Assembly: GCA_039720395.1 (NCBI GenBank)
Contig: CM077831.1
Location: 5,188,003 to 5,252,002 of the forward strand
DNA from: Liquidambar formosana
Taxonomy: Eukaryota; Streptophyta; Magnoliopsida; Saxifragales; Altingiaceae
DNA length: 64,000 nt
Direction of reading: 5' to 3'
Position numbers and translations under genes: made by a program. The first letter of the stretch is position 1; the number at the start of each line of letters is the position of its first letter. Below, in pieces: positions 1 through 12,536 of this stretch. Below the pieces are notes generated by a model. That model saw only the letters and a list, made by a program, of their open reading frames with translations, searched no databases and had not been told where the DNA came from.

Positions 1-1384
1 GAAGAGGGAGAAAGAGAGAGAGAGAGCCTCCTATGAATTTCGGTAAGCACTTAGAGGAGTGAATTATGTTGATGTCATCACATCATAATGGGCATTATAT
101 AGCCCACTAATAGGGCCGGCCAAGGGGGGATTCCAAACCCTAATGGGTTTTGTGTAATTACTCCTAATTACACAATAACCCCTCTAATTTGTATCATATA
201 CAAACTAAGCCCTTAAAGAACTTTTCTTCAATCACTTATACCCTTTCTCTCATAGACTATCAAGCTCTCTTAGCATGATCAATGTGTGACCTATTGGGTT
301 GACATCATCAAGTAGTAGGGATAGCACGAGGTGTGCACAATGGAACGCTTTCCATTAAGGGTCTAATTGGAACTCCTTCCAATTCCCTAATTGATTATAT
401 CTCATTTATATCAATTAGGGCTTCTACTAACCATGAGTAACACCTAGCATATGGCTCATGGTGTGGTCCTTAATGAGGTGAATAGTCATTTACAAAGAAC
501 CCTTCTGTTATAGTTTACAAGTTACAATTACATCCTTCCATCAACACAATGTCTCCAATTGAACTAATAGGACATGGAAGTTTGTCAAGTCCCTAGTTCA
601 ATTACTTTGTACTCATTCATTAATATCAACTCAATGATGAACTTATGGAAACTCCTTTCCATATTCATTCTACCATGGGCCCATGGATTTAATGAGTTAT
701 ATTCAATGAATACTATATGAGACATTCACTCCCTTTTTCCTGAGAGTGATGAATTCCTTGTTGATCACTCACATGCCTTCACACACATAGCAGTAGGGCC
801 AATGAACACCCTTACAGACCTCTGAATAGGATCTGCACTTAGTGTTATCAAACTTCTAAAGCTACATGCATAAGACAACCATGGTGTCTCAGGTCTAAGG
901 ATTACTTGTACCACTATAACAATGAGAAACTGATTGACAGGCAGGTCAAAACTCCATTCAGTTTATCTTATATCTTTGGTCACATTTAGTGTACCTATTC
1001 TTATAATAGGCACCCACTTGTTGGTTGTAGTGTCTCCACACAAATAGCTTGAGACTAGCTATCCTCCTATAGAGTCAACCTAACAAGTGCTAGTCCTATG
1101 GTTCATTATTGTCCATTATAGTGAACCTTCAACTAGGAATGATTTAGGAGTTTAGTACAGAGATATATTTACAGTCTCAAAATTACAACCCTTTGTAATT
1201 TCATATTTTCAACTCTAACTCCATGGACATATTATGTAAATATAAATGATGCATATAAACATAATAGAATAGGCTCTTTTATTAAGTTAATAATAAATGT
1301 GACATGCATAAATGAAATCAATTGATTATTCCTAATTTCCTAAACAATCATCTCTATGATTGGCTTTAGGGCATAATCCTAACA
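1..1384 (-). mobile_element. Copia LTR, minus orientation, cut by window edge
   Basis: Reverse complement of the LTR seen complete at 3032-4686 and 15809-17476. Its 5' terminus (TGTTAGGATTATGCCC) reads leftward from position 1384; the other end lies outside the window. The (GA)n tract at 5-26 corresponds to the CT-rich U5 region of the other copies. The flank at 1385-1389 is AGCAA, but the partner duplication cannot be seen, so solo LTR versus element end is undecided. Confidence 0.85.
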
Positions 1385-1761
1385 AGCAAGTGCTATGTCA
1401 GACAATAATTCACTCTATTCTCTCTCTAAGCCAAGTTTAAGAAAAGCCCCTCTCTCTCTCTCTTCTTCTTCTTCTTCTCCATTCTAGCAAACCCTAAGGA
1501 GAACTAGAAGACAACTTGAAGACTTTTGCTTGGTGTGGATACCGTGGAGGCAGGACATTTGTGCTGTTGAATTTTTGTTCATTAGAAGATCAATCAATCG
1601 TCTTAAGGACCTACTGTAAGTTCTAAACCCTCACTTTGTAATTAGGGTTTTATTGTTTTATACTATATCACAATCAGATTCATTGTTTCAAGGAATTGAA
1701 TGAAAATTTTTGTTATTTACTTTCTTCTTCATTCTTGTTTTCTATGATTCAATTCCTTACA
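1385..1761 (+). mobile_element. 3' part of a diverged copia LTR
   Basis: Matches the U5 end of the copia LTR family in + orientation: CT-rich tract, TTGGTGTGGATACCGTGGAGG, a CTGTAAGT...TAATTAGGGTTT stretch and the terminal CAATTCCTTACA at 1750-1761. It is clearly more diverged than the other copies. It abuts the minus-strand LTR at 1384 directly, so the two form an opposed pair. Confidence 0.65.
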
Positions 1762-2183
1762 AGCATACACCTCTATTCGCCCCCTACTATCCTACAAGGT
1801 TGGACATTTGAGCATACCCGGGTTCAAATAAAACAAAGTATGTATGTATACATAAAGTGAGTAGTTATATTTGAGGAAAGGATGACATATATTCACATGG
1901 CCTGATAGAGCATTTTGAGCATATCAATCACATCGGAAAGCAATTAAATACTTGGAAGGTAAATAAATGCTTAAAAGAACAAAAACTCACGCACCCCACA
2001 AAAAGAGAAAAAGAGGTAGTCAGTACTCTGTTAGAAAATTTGTAAAACAACAATGAATAATAAAAGAAGACATTAGTCTTATCTAGGTCACATAGGAAAT
2101 TAAAAATTCCAAAAAGGGATTTTAGAAACATTGATAAAATCACATGGGACTAAACCTGCAAGTCCTCAGTGGAGTCGCCATGC
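1762..2183 (-). mobile_element. 5' internal leader and PBS-like site of a Tat/Ogre-like element
   Basis: Read on the minus strand, the LTR ending at 2184 is followed by a three-base spacer and TGGCGACTCCACTGAGGA (2163-2180). From memory this resembles the tRNA-Arg-type primer-binding site used by Tat/Ogre gypsy elements. The remaining about 400 bases hold no open frame. The leader stops near 1762 against copia LTR sequence, so gag and pol of this element are missing. The tRNA assignment is inference. Confidence 0.5.
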
Positions 2184-3031
2184 TGTCGCTACCTCAAAAA
2201 AGGGAAAAGGGATTTTTCCTTAGATGGGATGACCCCTGGGTCCTCCGTTTTGTGTAGGTGTGTGTTGAGTTTATTTCAAGGGCATCTCGACCGGCCTAAG
2301 CATGCAAGTATATCTAGAATAATCGAGGCTATAGAGTCACCACCAATCAAGAGTTTGGGGACGTGACTGGGCATCCTATGGTTGATTAGAAAGTGGGGTC
2401 ATCTGAGATCCCAAGATAAGTCCATTTGAGGTCTTATCGACAAATGGATCCATTTGAGGTCCATTTGAAAATTGGTTGACTCTTAGTGGTCTGTGAGACT
2501 AAAGATTGAGAGTAAGGGGGTTTGGTTATGAGTGGGGAAGGTGTGAGGCACCCCACATCACCAGTTGGAATCCAATGGTTCCCAATTTTGATGATGTTTC
2601 TGATTAAAATCCCATTTGATATTATTGATTTCCTCTACTATCAATTTGACATAGAATACCCTTTTGAAGGGTGGTGAATTCTATTGTTTTAAAAAGAGAT
2701 CCTTAAAGGCATTGGAGCAAAGTCTTTTTGGAAGTGTTTGATGTTTGGAAAGTATGCCTTAAGATTTTGTAAATGAGAACCTTTTGAAAAGGACCACAAA
2801 TTCACCCTCCTTCTCATGGGTATCTTAGGTCAAATTGATCGACTCCTAATAGGAGTATCTCTATTTTGTAGTGGTAAAAATCAACCCTTTATGAAAGGAT
2901 GGAAATGGAAATGATGTGATTCCTTTTTTAAAGAATTAATGCCAAGTGCGAACCTATTTGGGAATCTTAGAGAACTCGAGACTTTTTGAAGTCAAAGGAA
3001 TGGATAAAGGATGTTTTTTGAAAGCACTTAA

Positions 3032-4686
3032 TGTTAGGATTATGCCCTAGAGCCAATCATAGAGATGATTGTTTAGGGATTAGGAACAATCATTTGATTT
3101 CATTTATGAATGTCACATTTATTATTGATTTAATAAAAGGGCTTATTCTATTATGTTTATATGCATCATTTATATTTACATAATATGTCCATGGAGTTAG
3201 AGTTGAGAATATGGAATTACAAAGAGTTGTAATTTTGAGACTGTAAATATATCTCTGTACTAAACTCCTAAAGCATTCCTAGTTGAAGGTTCACTATGAT
3301 GGACAATAATGAACCATAGGACTAGCACTTGTTAGGTTGACTCTATAGGAGGATAGCTAGTCTCAAGCTATTTGTGTGGAGACACTACAACTAACAAGTG
3401 GGTGCCTATTACGAGAATAGGTACACTGAATGTGACCAAAGATATGAGATAAACTGAATGGAGTTTTATCCTGCCTGTCAATCAGTTTCTCATTGTTATA
3501 GTGGTACAAGTAATCCTTAGACCTGAGACACCATAGTTGCCTTATGCATGTAGCTTTAGAAGTTTGATAACACTAAGTGCAGATCCTATTCAGGGGTCTG
3601 TAAAGGTGTTCATTGGCCCTACTGTTATGTGTATGAAGGCATGTGAGTGATCAACAAGGGATCCATCACTCTTAGGAAAAAGAGAGAGAATGTGTCATAT
3701 AGCATTCATAATATAACTCATTAAATCCATGGCCATGGTAGGATGAATGTGGAAAAGAGTTTCCATGAGTTCATCAATGAGTTGATATCTATGAATGAGT
3801 ATAAAGTAATTGAACTAGGGACTTGACAGACTTCCATGTCCTATTAGTTCAATTGGAGACATTGTGTTGAAGGAAGGATGCAATTGTAACCTATAAACTA
3901 TAACAGAAGGGTTCTTTGTAAATGACTATTCACCTCATTAAGGACCACACCATAAGCCATATGCTATGTGTTACTCATGGTTAGTAGAAGCCCTAATTGA
4001 TATAAGTGAGTTATAATCAATTAGGGAATTGGAAGGAGTTCCAATTAAACCCTAAATGGAAAGAGTTCCATTGTGCACACCTTGTGCTATTCCTACTACT
4101 TAATGATGTGAACCCAATGGGTCACACACTGATCATGCAAGATGAGCTTTTAAGTCTATGAGAGAAAGGGTATGAGTGCATAAAGAATAGTTCTTTGAGG
4201 CCATGTTTGTATTTGATATAAATAATAGGGGTTATTGTGCAATTTAGGGAAATTGCACAAAACCCTAAAAGGGTTTCCCCCCTAGGGCCGGCCCCTTTAG
4301 TGTGGACTATTTAAGTCACACTATGATGTGTGACATTATAATTTTTGGAGGCTCCCCAAGGGCTGGCCAGAATTTCCAGCCTCCCTCTCTCTCTCTCCTC
4401 TCTTCTCCTACTCTAGCAACAACATGGGAAAGAAGGAAAGGACTTGAAGCTCTAGCTAGGTGTGGATACCGTTGGAGGCAGCACACTTGGGCTGCTCATT
4501 CACCGCTGTCCGGAATCAAAGCTTGGAGCATAAAGGAGAAGACAAAAATTCTGTAAGTGTTCTAACCCTCTTTGTAGTTAGGGTTTGATTTTGTGTTATG
4601 CATAGTTAGATTCATGGGATTGGGAATCGTAGGAAAAATTTTTATATTCCGCACTTCAATTTTTCCCTCTTGTTCGATTCCCAACA
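3032..4686 (+). mobile_element. Solo copia LTR, 1655 bp, TSD CTTAA
   Basis: Starts TGTTAGGATTATGCCC and ends GATTCCCAACA, flanked by perfect 5-bp duplications CTTAA (3027-3031 and 4687-4691). No internal sequence is present, so this is a solo LTR left by LTR-LTR recombination. It is the same family as the 3' LTR at 15809-17476 and was inserted into the long minus-strand LTR at 2184-8902. A TATA-like ACTATTTAAG lies near 4306, ahead of a CT-rich leader. Confidence 0.93.
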
Positions 4687-5740
4687 CTTAAAAGAAAGGG
4701 GATGTTCTCTTTTGAAGAGAAAAATAGTCTTTTGAAGATAGGGGTTCCTTTTGAAAGAAGAGAAATGTGCTTTAGTTTGAAAAGGGAGCACTTTTGAAGT
4801 GTAAAAGAATTTTGTGTATGTAAATCGAAAGTGGAACTTTATGATTCTTAATCCTAACTGAAAGGGAGATCCTGCATGGAATGATGGTTTTGGAAAATTG
4901 ATTTCATATTACAAAAGGATGTTTTTTTTATTAAAAAAAAGAGAGCACGTGCTTTCTTTAATGAAAAGATTTTTATTTGAGTCATTTTTGGAATGAACTA
5001 CTTAGTTGAAAATGATGCACGCGTTATCAATTTGCTTAGTGACAAGAAGTCTTTTTTTTAATCAAAATCTTTATTTGATAAAGATAGTAATGTTGTCAAA
5101 AATGATTTGTGGGAGAAGGATCTCATGCAGGCGTGAATAAAACCCTTTTTGAAAGTCGAACCCTTTTAGTGGGGATTTGAGATGTAAAGAATCACTTTCT
5201 ATTCCAAAAGAACTTTTGAAGAAATCCTTTGGGGGGCTTTTGAAGCAAAAGAATGACGAGGAGGAAATTCACCCAAACTTAGTGCGCACTTGAATTAATT
5301 GAATAAAAGTGTGATCAACTAAACCTCCTAAGGATTAGAATTTTACTACATGACATAGGGACACGTAGGAGTCCCTTGATTAGGGGTAGAGTTATTTATT
5401 GCAATATGGTGGGTTAATTGATTAAATCCATTTAATGGTGATAAGCTATTATGCTAGGGATGAGCTTCTAAGCATTTGATGCTGTAAACTTTTATCCATA
5501 GCATGATAGTTTACCTCAAGACCTTAATTAAACTTTATTCACATGGGAATAGAATTAAAACATCACATAGCATGAAATTTCAAGATAAACACATCGAAAA
5601 TGTCAAAAGATACATAAACATAATCAACCTTGGCAAGGTTTGGAATTCATGAATGCGATGTTTATTGCTTTGATAAGCACAAGTATATGTACATAAAGTA
5701 AAAGGGTCAAGTGACCACAAAATGAAAAGTGCTCAAACAT

Positions 5741-5905
5741 TGGAGCGAAAGAGTCACAACGACCACGACCTGGAGGGTAGCTAAAGCCATAGCCTCTAAA
5801 TAAAGCGGTAAATAAATAAAAGCTGAAAATGTACAAGCGATGGGGCAAAGGGTCGCGATGACCACAACCCAGAGGATAGCGAAAGCCATAGCCTCTAAAT
5901 AAAAT
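5741..5905. repeat. Imperfect 100-bp tandem duplication
   Basis: Two copies with period 100 share AAAGCCATAGCCTCTAAATA (at about 5785 and 5885). They lie in the non-coding Tat-like LTR. The frames that read through on the minus strand are a by-product of the duplication. Confidence 0.6.
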
Positions 5906-6977
5906 AATAAAAATGGGAACAATCATTTTAAATGAATTTGTTCAAGTCCTTGCATTTGTCCATTCATCCAAGCATGGGGATATTCAATTAAGTCCAAGAA
6001 ACTCCGCAGCAAATGGGGAATTATTTTATATTCAAGTTTATTATGATTACCAACAAGGAAATAAGAAAAGGTTAGTATAAACAATATGCATGCATGCATG
6101 AGCCTAACCTTGCCAATTTTGATTCTGCTTAGATATCACTTCAACCTTTTTGATATGCTTAAATTTTCATTTCAGGCATCACAAATTCAAGCTCACATGC
6201 AATGAAAATGAATAAAAAGGGGTGCTAGCAACCTATTGGAATGGTTTGCATGCAAATGGGTGGTTTAGGGTCTCCCTGCCTTTAACCCACTATACAGGAC
6301 TTTAATCCCTTCACGACACGTGTTAGGAAGTCCATGTTTGTACTCGGGCAAAGGTGGGGAGGGTGACAATCACATGTTGAGGCTACAATGAATAATAATA
6401 TCAATAGAGAATTTAAGAAAACTTGTGAATGAATTTAAAAGGGAAGCTCACCCAGGTTAGGTGATTTTCACCTTAGCTTTGACCAAGGTAGGCTGGAGTG
6501 CTCCTTTGCTAGACTTGAAAGTCCCTCCTTGAGATGTTCCTTTGATGTTCCAAGTATGCTTGAATGGTGGTGAAAGTGGTGGAGTGAATTAGAGATAAAA
6601 AGCTTGGTAACACAGTGAAGTTACCAGTCAACAGATGTGAAGTTGGCAATCAGCAGACATGAAATTGACAATCATTTCGTAGTAAACGGCAGCAGAATTT
6701 TGTGTTCTTCCTATGCTACCCCAAAGCAAATTTGAAGGTTCACCCCTTTGATTTTCCCTCAAGATCAGTCCCAAAATTGGTGAGAGAGATCTTTGTGAGA
6801 AGGTATATGGTAGGGTTTTGTAGTGGATGAAATGAGATTGGATAAAAATGGAAGGTGTTGGTGTTTGAATAGGGCGAATTGGGATTCTCTTGGTAGAAAT
6901 GGTTAGGGATTTTTGGTATGTAAAAGATGGATCTTAGGATATAAAGAGATGGCCCCCTTAATGAATAAAAATGTGAA

Positions 6978-6988
6978 CTATTTATAGG
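6978..6988 (-). promoter_or_regulatory. TATA box of the minus-strand LTR
   Basis: Reads CCTATAAATAG on the minus strand, a good plant TATA consensus. It sits about 1.9 kb from the LTR start (8902) and downstream of the 161-bp array, as expected for the U3/R boundary. This supports the minus orientation assigned to the LTR. Confidence 0.5.
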
Positions 6989-7660
6989 AAAACTTGGACT
7001 TTTAGGGGTAAAATGGTCATTTAGAAGGGCATTATGGTCACATGGGACATGGAGGGCATTTGGGAATTGTTTGGTGAAGGAAATACCTCATTTGATGAGG
7101 ACAAAATGGTCCAAATGTGGCAAAAGGGCAACCTTCCATAGTAGGTTACCCACGCTAGTCTGGCAGGCATGGGCTCAAGTCCCATCCATGCAGCTGGATT
7201 ACGACTACAGAGGCTGCAGGGTGGCTACAAAGCCAAAAGCAAGATTTGCCTATGTTAGCATGGCCAGCGTGGGCACACTTATCCCACATTTGTGATGATT
7301 TCCCATCATGAATCATGGGAACTTGTGATCGTTGGTTTGTGTGCCTTATTTGATGAGGTAGGGCCATTGGGGTGGGTCAGGGGTGGTGATTCGCCCTGCT
7401 GTGGGGTAGTACAATCGTGCGATCGCATTCAATCAACGATCAGATGGATTCCGACCGTTGATCTTGAATGTGGATTGAAACCCTAGATCCCTAAACTTAG
7501 CTTGGGACCAAAAGGTGGAGTGTGCACCTTTTGGGGTGAGATCGAGTGGCCCGAATGTGAGTATGATGCTCACAGGGCTTTATGATTAGGGTTTTGTTGA
7601 TTGTGAACCGAATGAGGCCCGATCATTGATCAAATGGCCTTGTATTGATCTTGAGGGATT

Positions 7661-8735
7661 GAATTGAAGATCCAACAGTTAGATTGACCATTGGATCAAA
7701 GATTGTGGGAAATCGAACCACCTAATAACGTATTAGGGGTTCGACTTAGGGGTTTTTGGGGATCAGAGGGTTTGTGCCCTCTGATTCCCAATCAAATTGT
7801 CCTAGACTGCTCTAGGAACATTGAATTGAAGATCCAATGGTCGAATTGACCATTGGATGAGAGATTATAAGAGATCAAACCACCTAAGGCCATATTAGGG
7901 GTTCGATTTGGGGGTTTTTGGGGATCGGAGGGTTTGTGCTCTCTGATTCCCAATCAAATGGTCCTAGACTGCTCTAGGAATATTGAATTGAAGATCCAAT
8001 GGTCGGATTGATCATCGGATCAAAGACTGTGGGAAATCGAACCACCCAATGTCCCATTAGGGGTTCGATTTAGGGGTTTTTGGGGATCAGATGGTTTGCG
8101 CCCTCTAATTCCCAATCAAATGGTCTAGACTGCTTTAGAAACATTAAATTGAAGATCTAACGGTCGGATTAACCATTGGATCAAAGATTGTGTGAAATCG
8201 AACCACCCAATGTTATGTTAGGGGTTCGATTTGGGGGTTTTGGGGATTGGAGGGTTTGTACCCTTTGATTCCCAATTAGATGGTCTTAGACCACTCTAGG
8301 AATATTGAATTGAAGATCCAACAGTTGGATTGACCATCGGATCACAGATTATATGAAATCGAACCACCCAATGCTGTGTTAGGAGTTCGATTTGGGCGTT
8401 TTGGGGATCGGAGGGTTTGTGCCCTATGATTCCCAATTAAATGGTCCTAGACTGCTCTAGGAACATTGAATTGAAGATCCAATAGTCGAATTAACCATTG
8501 GATCAAAGATTGTGTAAAATCAAACCACCCAATGCTGCGTTAGGGGTTCGATTTGGGGGTTTTGGGGATCAAAGGGTTTGCGCCCTCTAATTCCCAATCA
8601 AATGGTCCTAGATTGCTTTAGGAATATTGAATTGAAGATCCAACGGTCAGATTAACCATCGGATCAAAGATTGTATGAAATCGAACCACCTAATGATATA
8701 TTAGGGGTTCGATTTAGGGTTTTCGGGACTCGTAC
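7661..8735. repeat. 161-bp tandem repeat array, about 6.7 copies
   Basis: The anchor GAATTGAAGATCCAA recurs at 7661, 7823, 7985, 8146, 8307, 8468 and 8629, so the period is 161-162 bp. Each unit also carries GAAATCGAACCACC, GGGGTTCGATTTGGGGGTTT and a CTGATTCCCAATCAAATGG-like block. Copies differ by scattered substitutions. The array lies in the presumed U3 of the minus-strand LTR. Confidence 0.9.
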
Positions 8736-9188
8736 CTGTTCCCTGCCCTAGGGCCTCGAGAGTTGAACTGGGGAGATGTCTTGCCCTAGCGGATAGGGCA
8801 AGGTGAATAAAATCAGGTACTTAGTGTGTCCGACCTAATTATACTGCTGACGGGTTTACCAATTTTGTCTGGAGGCGGCCTAGCAAAATTTAGGTATCTA
8901 CAAATAGTGATAGCTCCAAATCCACAGATCATTATATATCTCCTTTTAGGGACTAATATCGATAAATGGATTATTTTATGCTATTCTATTTTTATTTATA
9001 TGCATGAGATTTATGTTAATTTGATGTGACCTTTAAAACCCCTATCTTTTAATATTAAGTTGGAAATGGAGAATACATTAAGGAATGGATTCTTCATTGC
9101 CTTCCATCATTATAGGATCATCTAACGTCCCTTAATGTGGGTACCTGGCTGTAGACGTGTAGGAGCTACTAATGTTAAAGACATTACT

Positions 9189-9445
9189 TGAAACTATCAC
9201 ATATGAGATATCATGGGGTGCCAAAACTGGTATATACCAAGAAACTAACATGTGAGGTATATATCTGGCAAAGCATACCTGTGTGAATGATGGGCTTAAC
9301 TTAACTAAGGAAGTGCTCCAGGAAACTAACATGTGAGGAATATGTACCCTAGAGGCAAAATGATTGGAACTTGCTTATGAAGCAATAAATAAAGAGTTGT
9401 CTTCTTGTTGTAGTCTAGAAGTCAAGAAACTAACATGTGAGGCTT
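9189..9445 (+). repeat. Leader repeats of a 17-mer
   Basis: GAAACTAACATGTGAGG occurs exactly at 9241, 9322 and 9426, with a degenerate copy at 9189. The first and third exact copies are flanked by inverted arms (GTATATACC / GGTATATAT and TCTAGAAG / CTTCTAGG) that would present the 17-mer in a loop. The repeats lie between the lost 5' LTR and gag. Confidence 0.75.
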
Positions 9446-9618
9446 CTAGGTCACAATGGGACCCCAATCCCCATTAGGAATGAGATTCTCGAATTCCATT
9501 AGAGGGTATGTGGAATTTGATAAAATAGTGGGAAGTACCATATGATTAAAGACCCGATCATTATGTATTAAAAATGAAATCTAATTCTCTATTTAATTTT
9601 CTATATGTAGATCACCGA

Positions 9619-10128
9619 AATGGCTCACTGCAACCCGTTATCCAACATTTTGGAAACCAACTGTTTAACTGGACCAAATTATCTTGATTGGCTAAGGAAT
9701 TTAAAAATCGTTTTGAATTCCAAAAACCTTACCTACGCACTTCAAAGCTATCTTCCCAATGCTCCCACTGAGGTTGCAACTCAGTAGGAGAAAGATGCTT
9801 ATCAAAAGCACTTGGACGATGATCTTTTAACCAGATGTTATATGATGGTGTCAAGGTCGGAAGATTAAAAAGAAATACGTGTCCATGCAAATGGGAAGTG
9901 CTCACAAGATATACATCCACATACAAAAGTTGTATGGTAATGAATTCTTGCTTGAATGGGATGAGTGGGTTGAAGCTCCTACTTCTAATTCTATGCTCAA
10001 GCCTAAAGTTAGGGGAAAGAGAAAGGGTAAGAGTACCCGAAGGAAGAAGAAAGGTAATAGAATCTGTTTTTACTACGGCAAAGATGCACATTGGAAACGT
10101 AACTACCAAGAGTATCTGGATACTCTAA
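9619..10128 (+). pseudogene. Copia gag remnant
   Basis: A start codon at 9619 opens a frame typical of copia Gag, with LSNILET followed by GPNYLDWLRNLK, which stops at a TAG at 9787. After frame changes the sequence resumes near 9879 and runs into a basic stretch and the zinc-knuckle region CFYYGKDAHWKRNYQ at about 10060-10110. Two of the zinc-binding cysteines of a CCHC knuckle are tyrosines here. The stretch between start and knuckle is much shorter than a normal copia Gag, so several hundred bases are missing. Not functional. Confidence 0.8.
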
Positions 10129-11477
10129 AGAACCAACCTTTGGAAGGTATGGATCATGCTTTAATACTTGACACTAACATAAGTGTTAGCTCTGCTTCCA
10201 CTTGGGTACTTGATTCTGGTGCAAGTTCTCATATTTGTAATTCCATACAGGATCTAGTGGGAACTAGAAGGCTAAGTAAAGGAGAAGTAACCCTACGAGT
10301 GGGGAATGGAACAAGTGTTGTTGCATTAGCCGTGGGGACTTGTTGCTTGACTCTGCCCAGTGGGAGTAGTTTAGAATTATCAAGTTGTCTTTATATTCTA
10401 GAAGTTATAAGAAATATTATTTCTATTTCTGTTTTATCTAAACAAGGATTTAGATTTGTTTTTTAGGATAATAAATGTTCTTTATTTAAAAATGAAGAGT
10501 TCATTACTTCTAGAGTTTATTTGAATGGCCTTTATTTTCTAAACTTTATTGCAAATATTAATTGCATGGAGCATGATAGTTCTAAATCGAATGCAAACAA
10601 ACCCAAGAGAACAAGAGATGAAGAAAACTCCGCATATGACTGGCACCTGAGACTAGGTCATATCAGTGAGAATAGGATTAACAAGATGTGTAAAGATGGA
10701 CAATTGGGTCCATTGGCTTCTATGCCCTTTCCAACTTGTGAATCCTGTTTACTAGGTAAAATGACCAAGTCACCTTTCACTGGTCATGGTGAAAGGGCTG
10801 TAGACATATTAGGATTAATACATAGTGATGTATGCGGTCCTATGAGCATAAATGCTTGTGGAGGTTTCTCTTACTTTATAACCTTTACCGATGATCATTC
10901 TAGGTATGGGTACGTGTACTTAATGAAGTACAAATCTGAAGCATTTGAAAGGTTCAAAGAATTCAGATATGAAGTAGAGAAACAAACCGGTAAAAGTATT
11001 AAAGCTCTTCGATTGGATTGAAGAGGTGAATATTTAACCGGTGAGTTTTTAGATCATCTCATTCAAGCAGGCATTTTTTCTCAATAGACACCTCCTGGAA
11101 CACCACAGCTTAATGGTGTGTTAGAAAGGAGGAATAGAACCTTATTAGATATGATTAGGTCCATGATGAGTTACACCGATTTACCATTGTCCTTCTAGGG
11201 ACATGCCCTAGAAACTGCCGCATACTTGTTAAACAGAGTTCCAACCAAGGTTGTCCCTAAGACGCCATATGAGATATGGAAAGGGAGAGCACCAAGTCTT
11301 AAGCCTGTTAAGGTATGGGGTTACACTACATATGTAAAAACACATGATGCAACCAAATTACAATCAAGATCAATTAAATATAGGTTTGTGGGATATCCTA
11401 AAGAAAGTTTAGGATACTATTTCTATTATCCTGATGAACAAAAGGTGTTTGTTAGTAAGTTTGTAGACTTTCTTTAA
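10129..11477 (+). pseudogene. Copia protease and integrase remnant
   Basis: The protease is recognised by the aspartic site DSGASSH near 10212-10232. After a stop at 10463 the frame resumes with the integrase zinc motif (WHLRLGH, later CESCLLGK; 10640-10760), then the catalytic core with SDVCGP and TDDHSRYGYVY (about 10825-10920) and the ERRNRTLLD stretch near 11130. Stops interrupt it near 11019, 11086 and 11197. A last open piece at 11226-11477 holds LNRVPTK, TPYEIWKG and the FVGYPKES region typical of the integrase C-terminus. Conserved residues are mostly still visible, so decay is by point mutation. Confidence 0.88.
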
Positions 11478-11705
11478 AAAGAGTTTATTCAAGAAGGAAG
11501 CAACAACAGGAAAATAGAACTCAAAGAATTGTCTGATGAGACATAACCGACAGTGATCCTACCCCTGTCCCTGATAAGAGAGAACCCACTAATATACCAT
11601 AACCTCTTTGTAGATCGAGTAGGGTATTTTTAGCACTTGAGAGATATAGATTTCTCAACCATAATGCAGAGGAATTCTTCCTTGGTGATAGATAACACCC
11701 AGATG

Positions 11706-12536
11706 ACCCTACTACTTATGGAGAGGTGATTTCAGATATTGATTCGAACAAATGGCTAGAAGCTATGAAATCCGAAATGGACTCCATGTATTCCAACAAA
11801 GTCTGGACTTTAGTTGATCCACCAGAAGGTATAGTATCTATTGGCTGCAAATAGATCTTCAAAAGGAAGATAGGCTCATATGGAAAGGTAGAGACCTATA
11901 AGGCTAGGCTAGTGGCGAAAGGTTACCGACAAAGACATGGTATTGACTATAAGGAAACCTTCTCACCAGTGGCTATGCTTAAGCTCATTAGGATCTTGTT
12001 AGCTATAGCTTCACACTACGATTATGAGATATAGAAAATGGATGTAAAGACTGCCTTCCTTAAGGGCATCATTAAGGAAGACATTTATATGCAGCAACCT
12101 GAAGGTTTTACATCTAGTGGTGAGGACCACAAAGTGTGCAAGCTATAGCGGTCCATTTATGGACTTAAACAAGCTTCTAGAAGTTGGAACATCCGATTCA
12201 ATGAGGCAATCAAATTTTTTGGTTTCCTATAGAATATGGATGAACCATATGTGTACAAGAAGGTTAGTGGGAGTGCGATCACCTTCCTAGTCCTTTATGT
12301 TGATGACATTCTACTTATTGGGAATAATGTAGAGATGTTATTAAAAGTGAAAGAATGGCTTTCACAGAATTTCTCCATGAAAGATTTGGGAGAAGCATCC
12401 TATATTCTAGGAATAAAGGTCTATAGAGATAGATCTAAAAGGATGCTAGGTCTCTCCCAATCGTTGTACATAGACAAGATTTTGAAAAGGTTCAATTTAG
12501 AAGATTCCAAGAGAGGTCTAATTCTTGTTAGGTATG
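11706..12536 (+). pseudogene. Copia reverse transcriptase remnant
   Basis: Recognised by WLEAMKSEMDSM, the [23 protein letters not shown] block, MDVKTAFLKG, the SIYGLKQASRSWN stretch and the catalytic YVDDILLIGN (YVDD codons at 12296-12307). In-frame stops occur near 11851, 12033, 12147 and 12230. The frame is then split at 12537 by a solo LTR, and the continuation is found at 15044. The duplicated target straddles a coding position directly ahead of the HGIKLSK stretch. Confidence 0.9.

Larger units (their letters stand above)
2184..8902 (-). mobile_element. Long Tat/Ogre-like LTR, interrupted by a solo copia LTR
   Basis: Termini in minus orientation are TGTAGATACC (at 8902) and GGTAGCGACA (at 2184), an imperfect TG...CA inverted pair. 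Without the nested insertion (3032-4686 plus 5 bp) it is about 5 kb. A TATA box on the minus strand lies at 6978-6988 and a 161-bp tandem array lies upstream of it in the presumed U3. Its first about 370 bases at the left reappear at 63611-64000, and the stretch around 6600-6720 reappears at 46790-46910 inside the 44180-49071 LTR. No reading frame of interest was seen. Right flank is AATAG (8903-8907). Confidence 0.6.

Noticed and set aside
1928..2143. 71-codon minus-strand open frame
   Set aside because: Falls in the Tat-like leader; hydrophobic, with no family resemblance.
7661..8735. CRISPR-like array
   Set aside because: Units are 161 bp, contiguous and diverged throughout, with no constant repeat and variable spacer; this is plant DNA.
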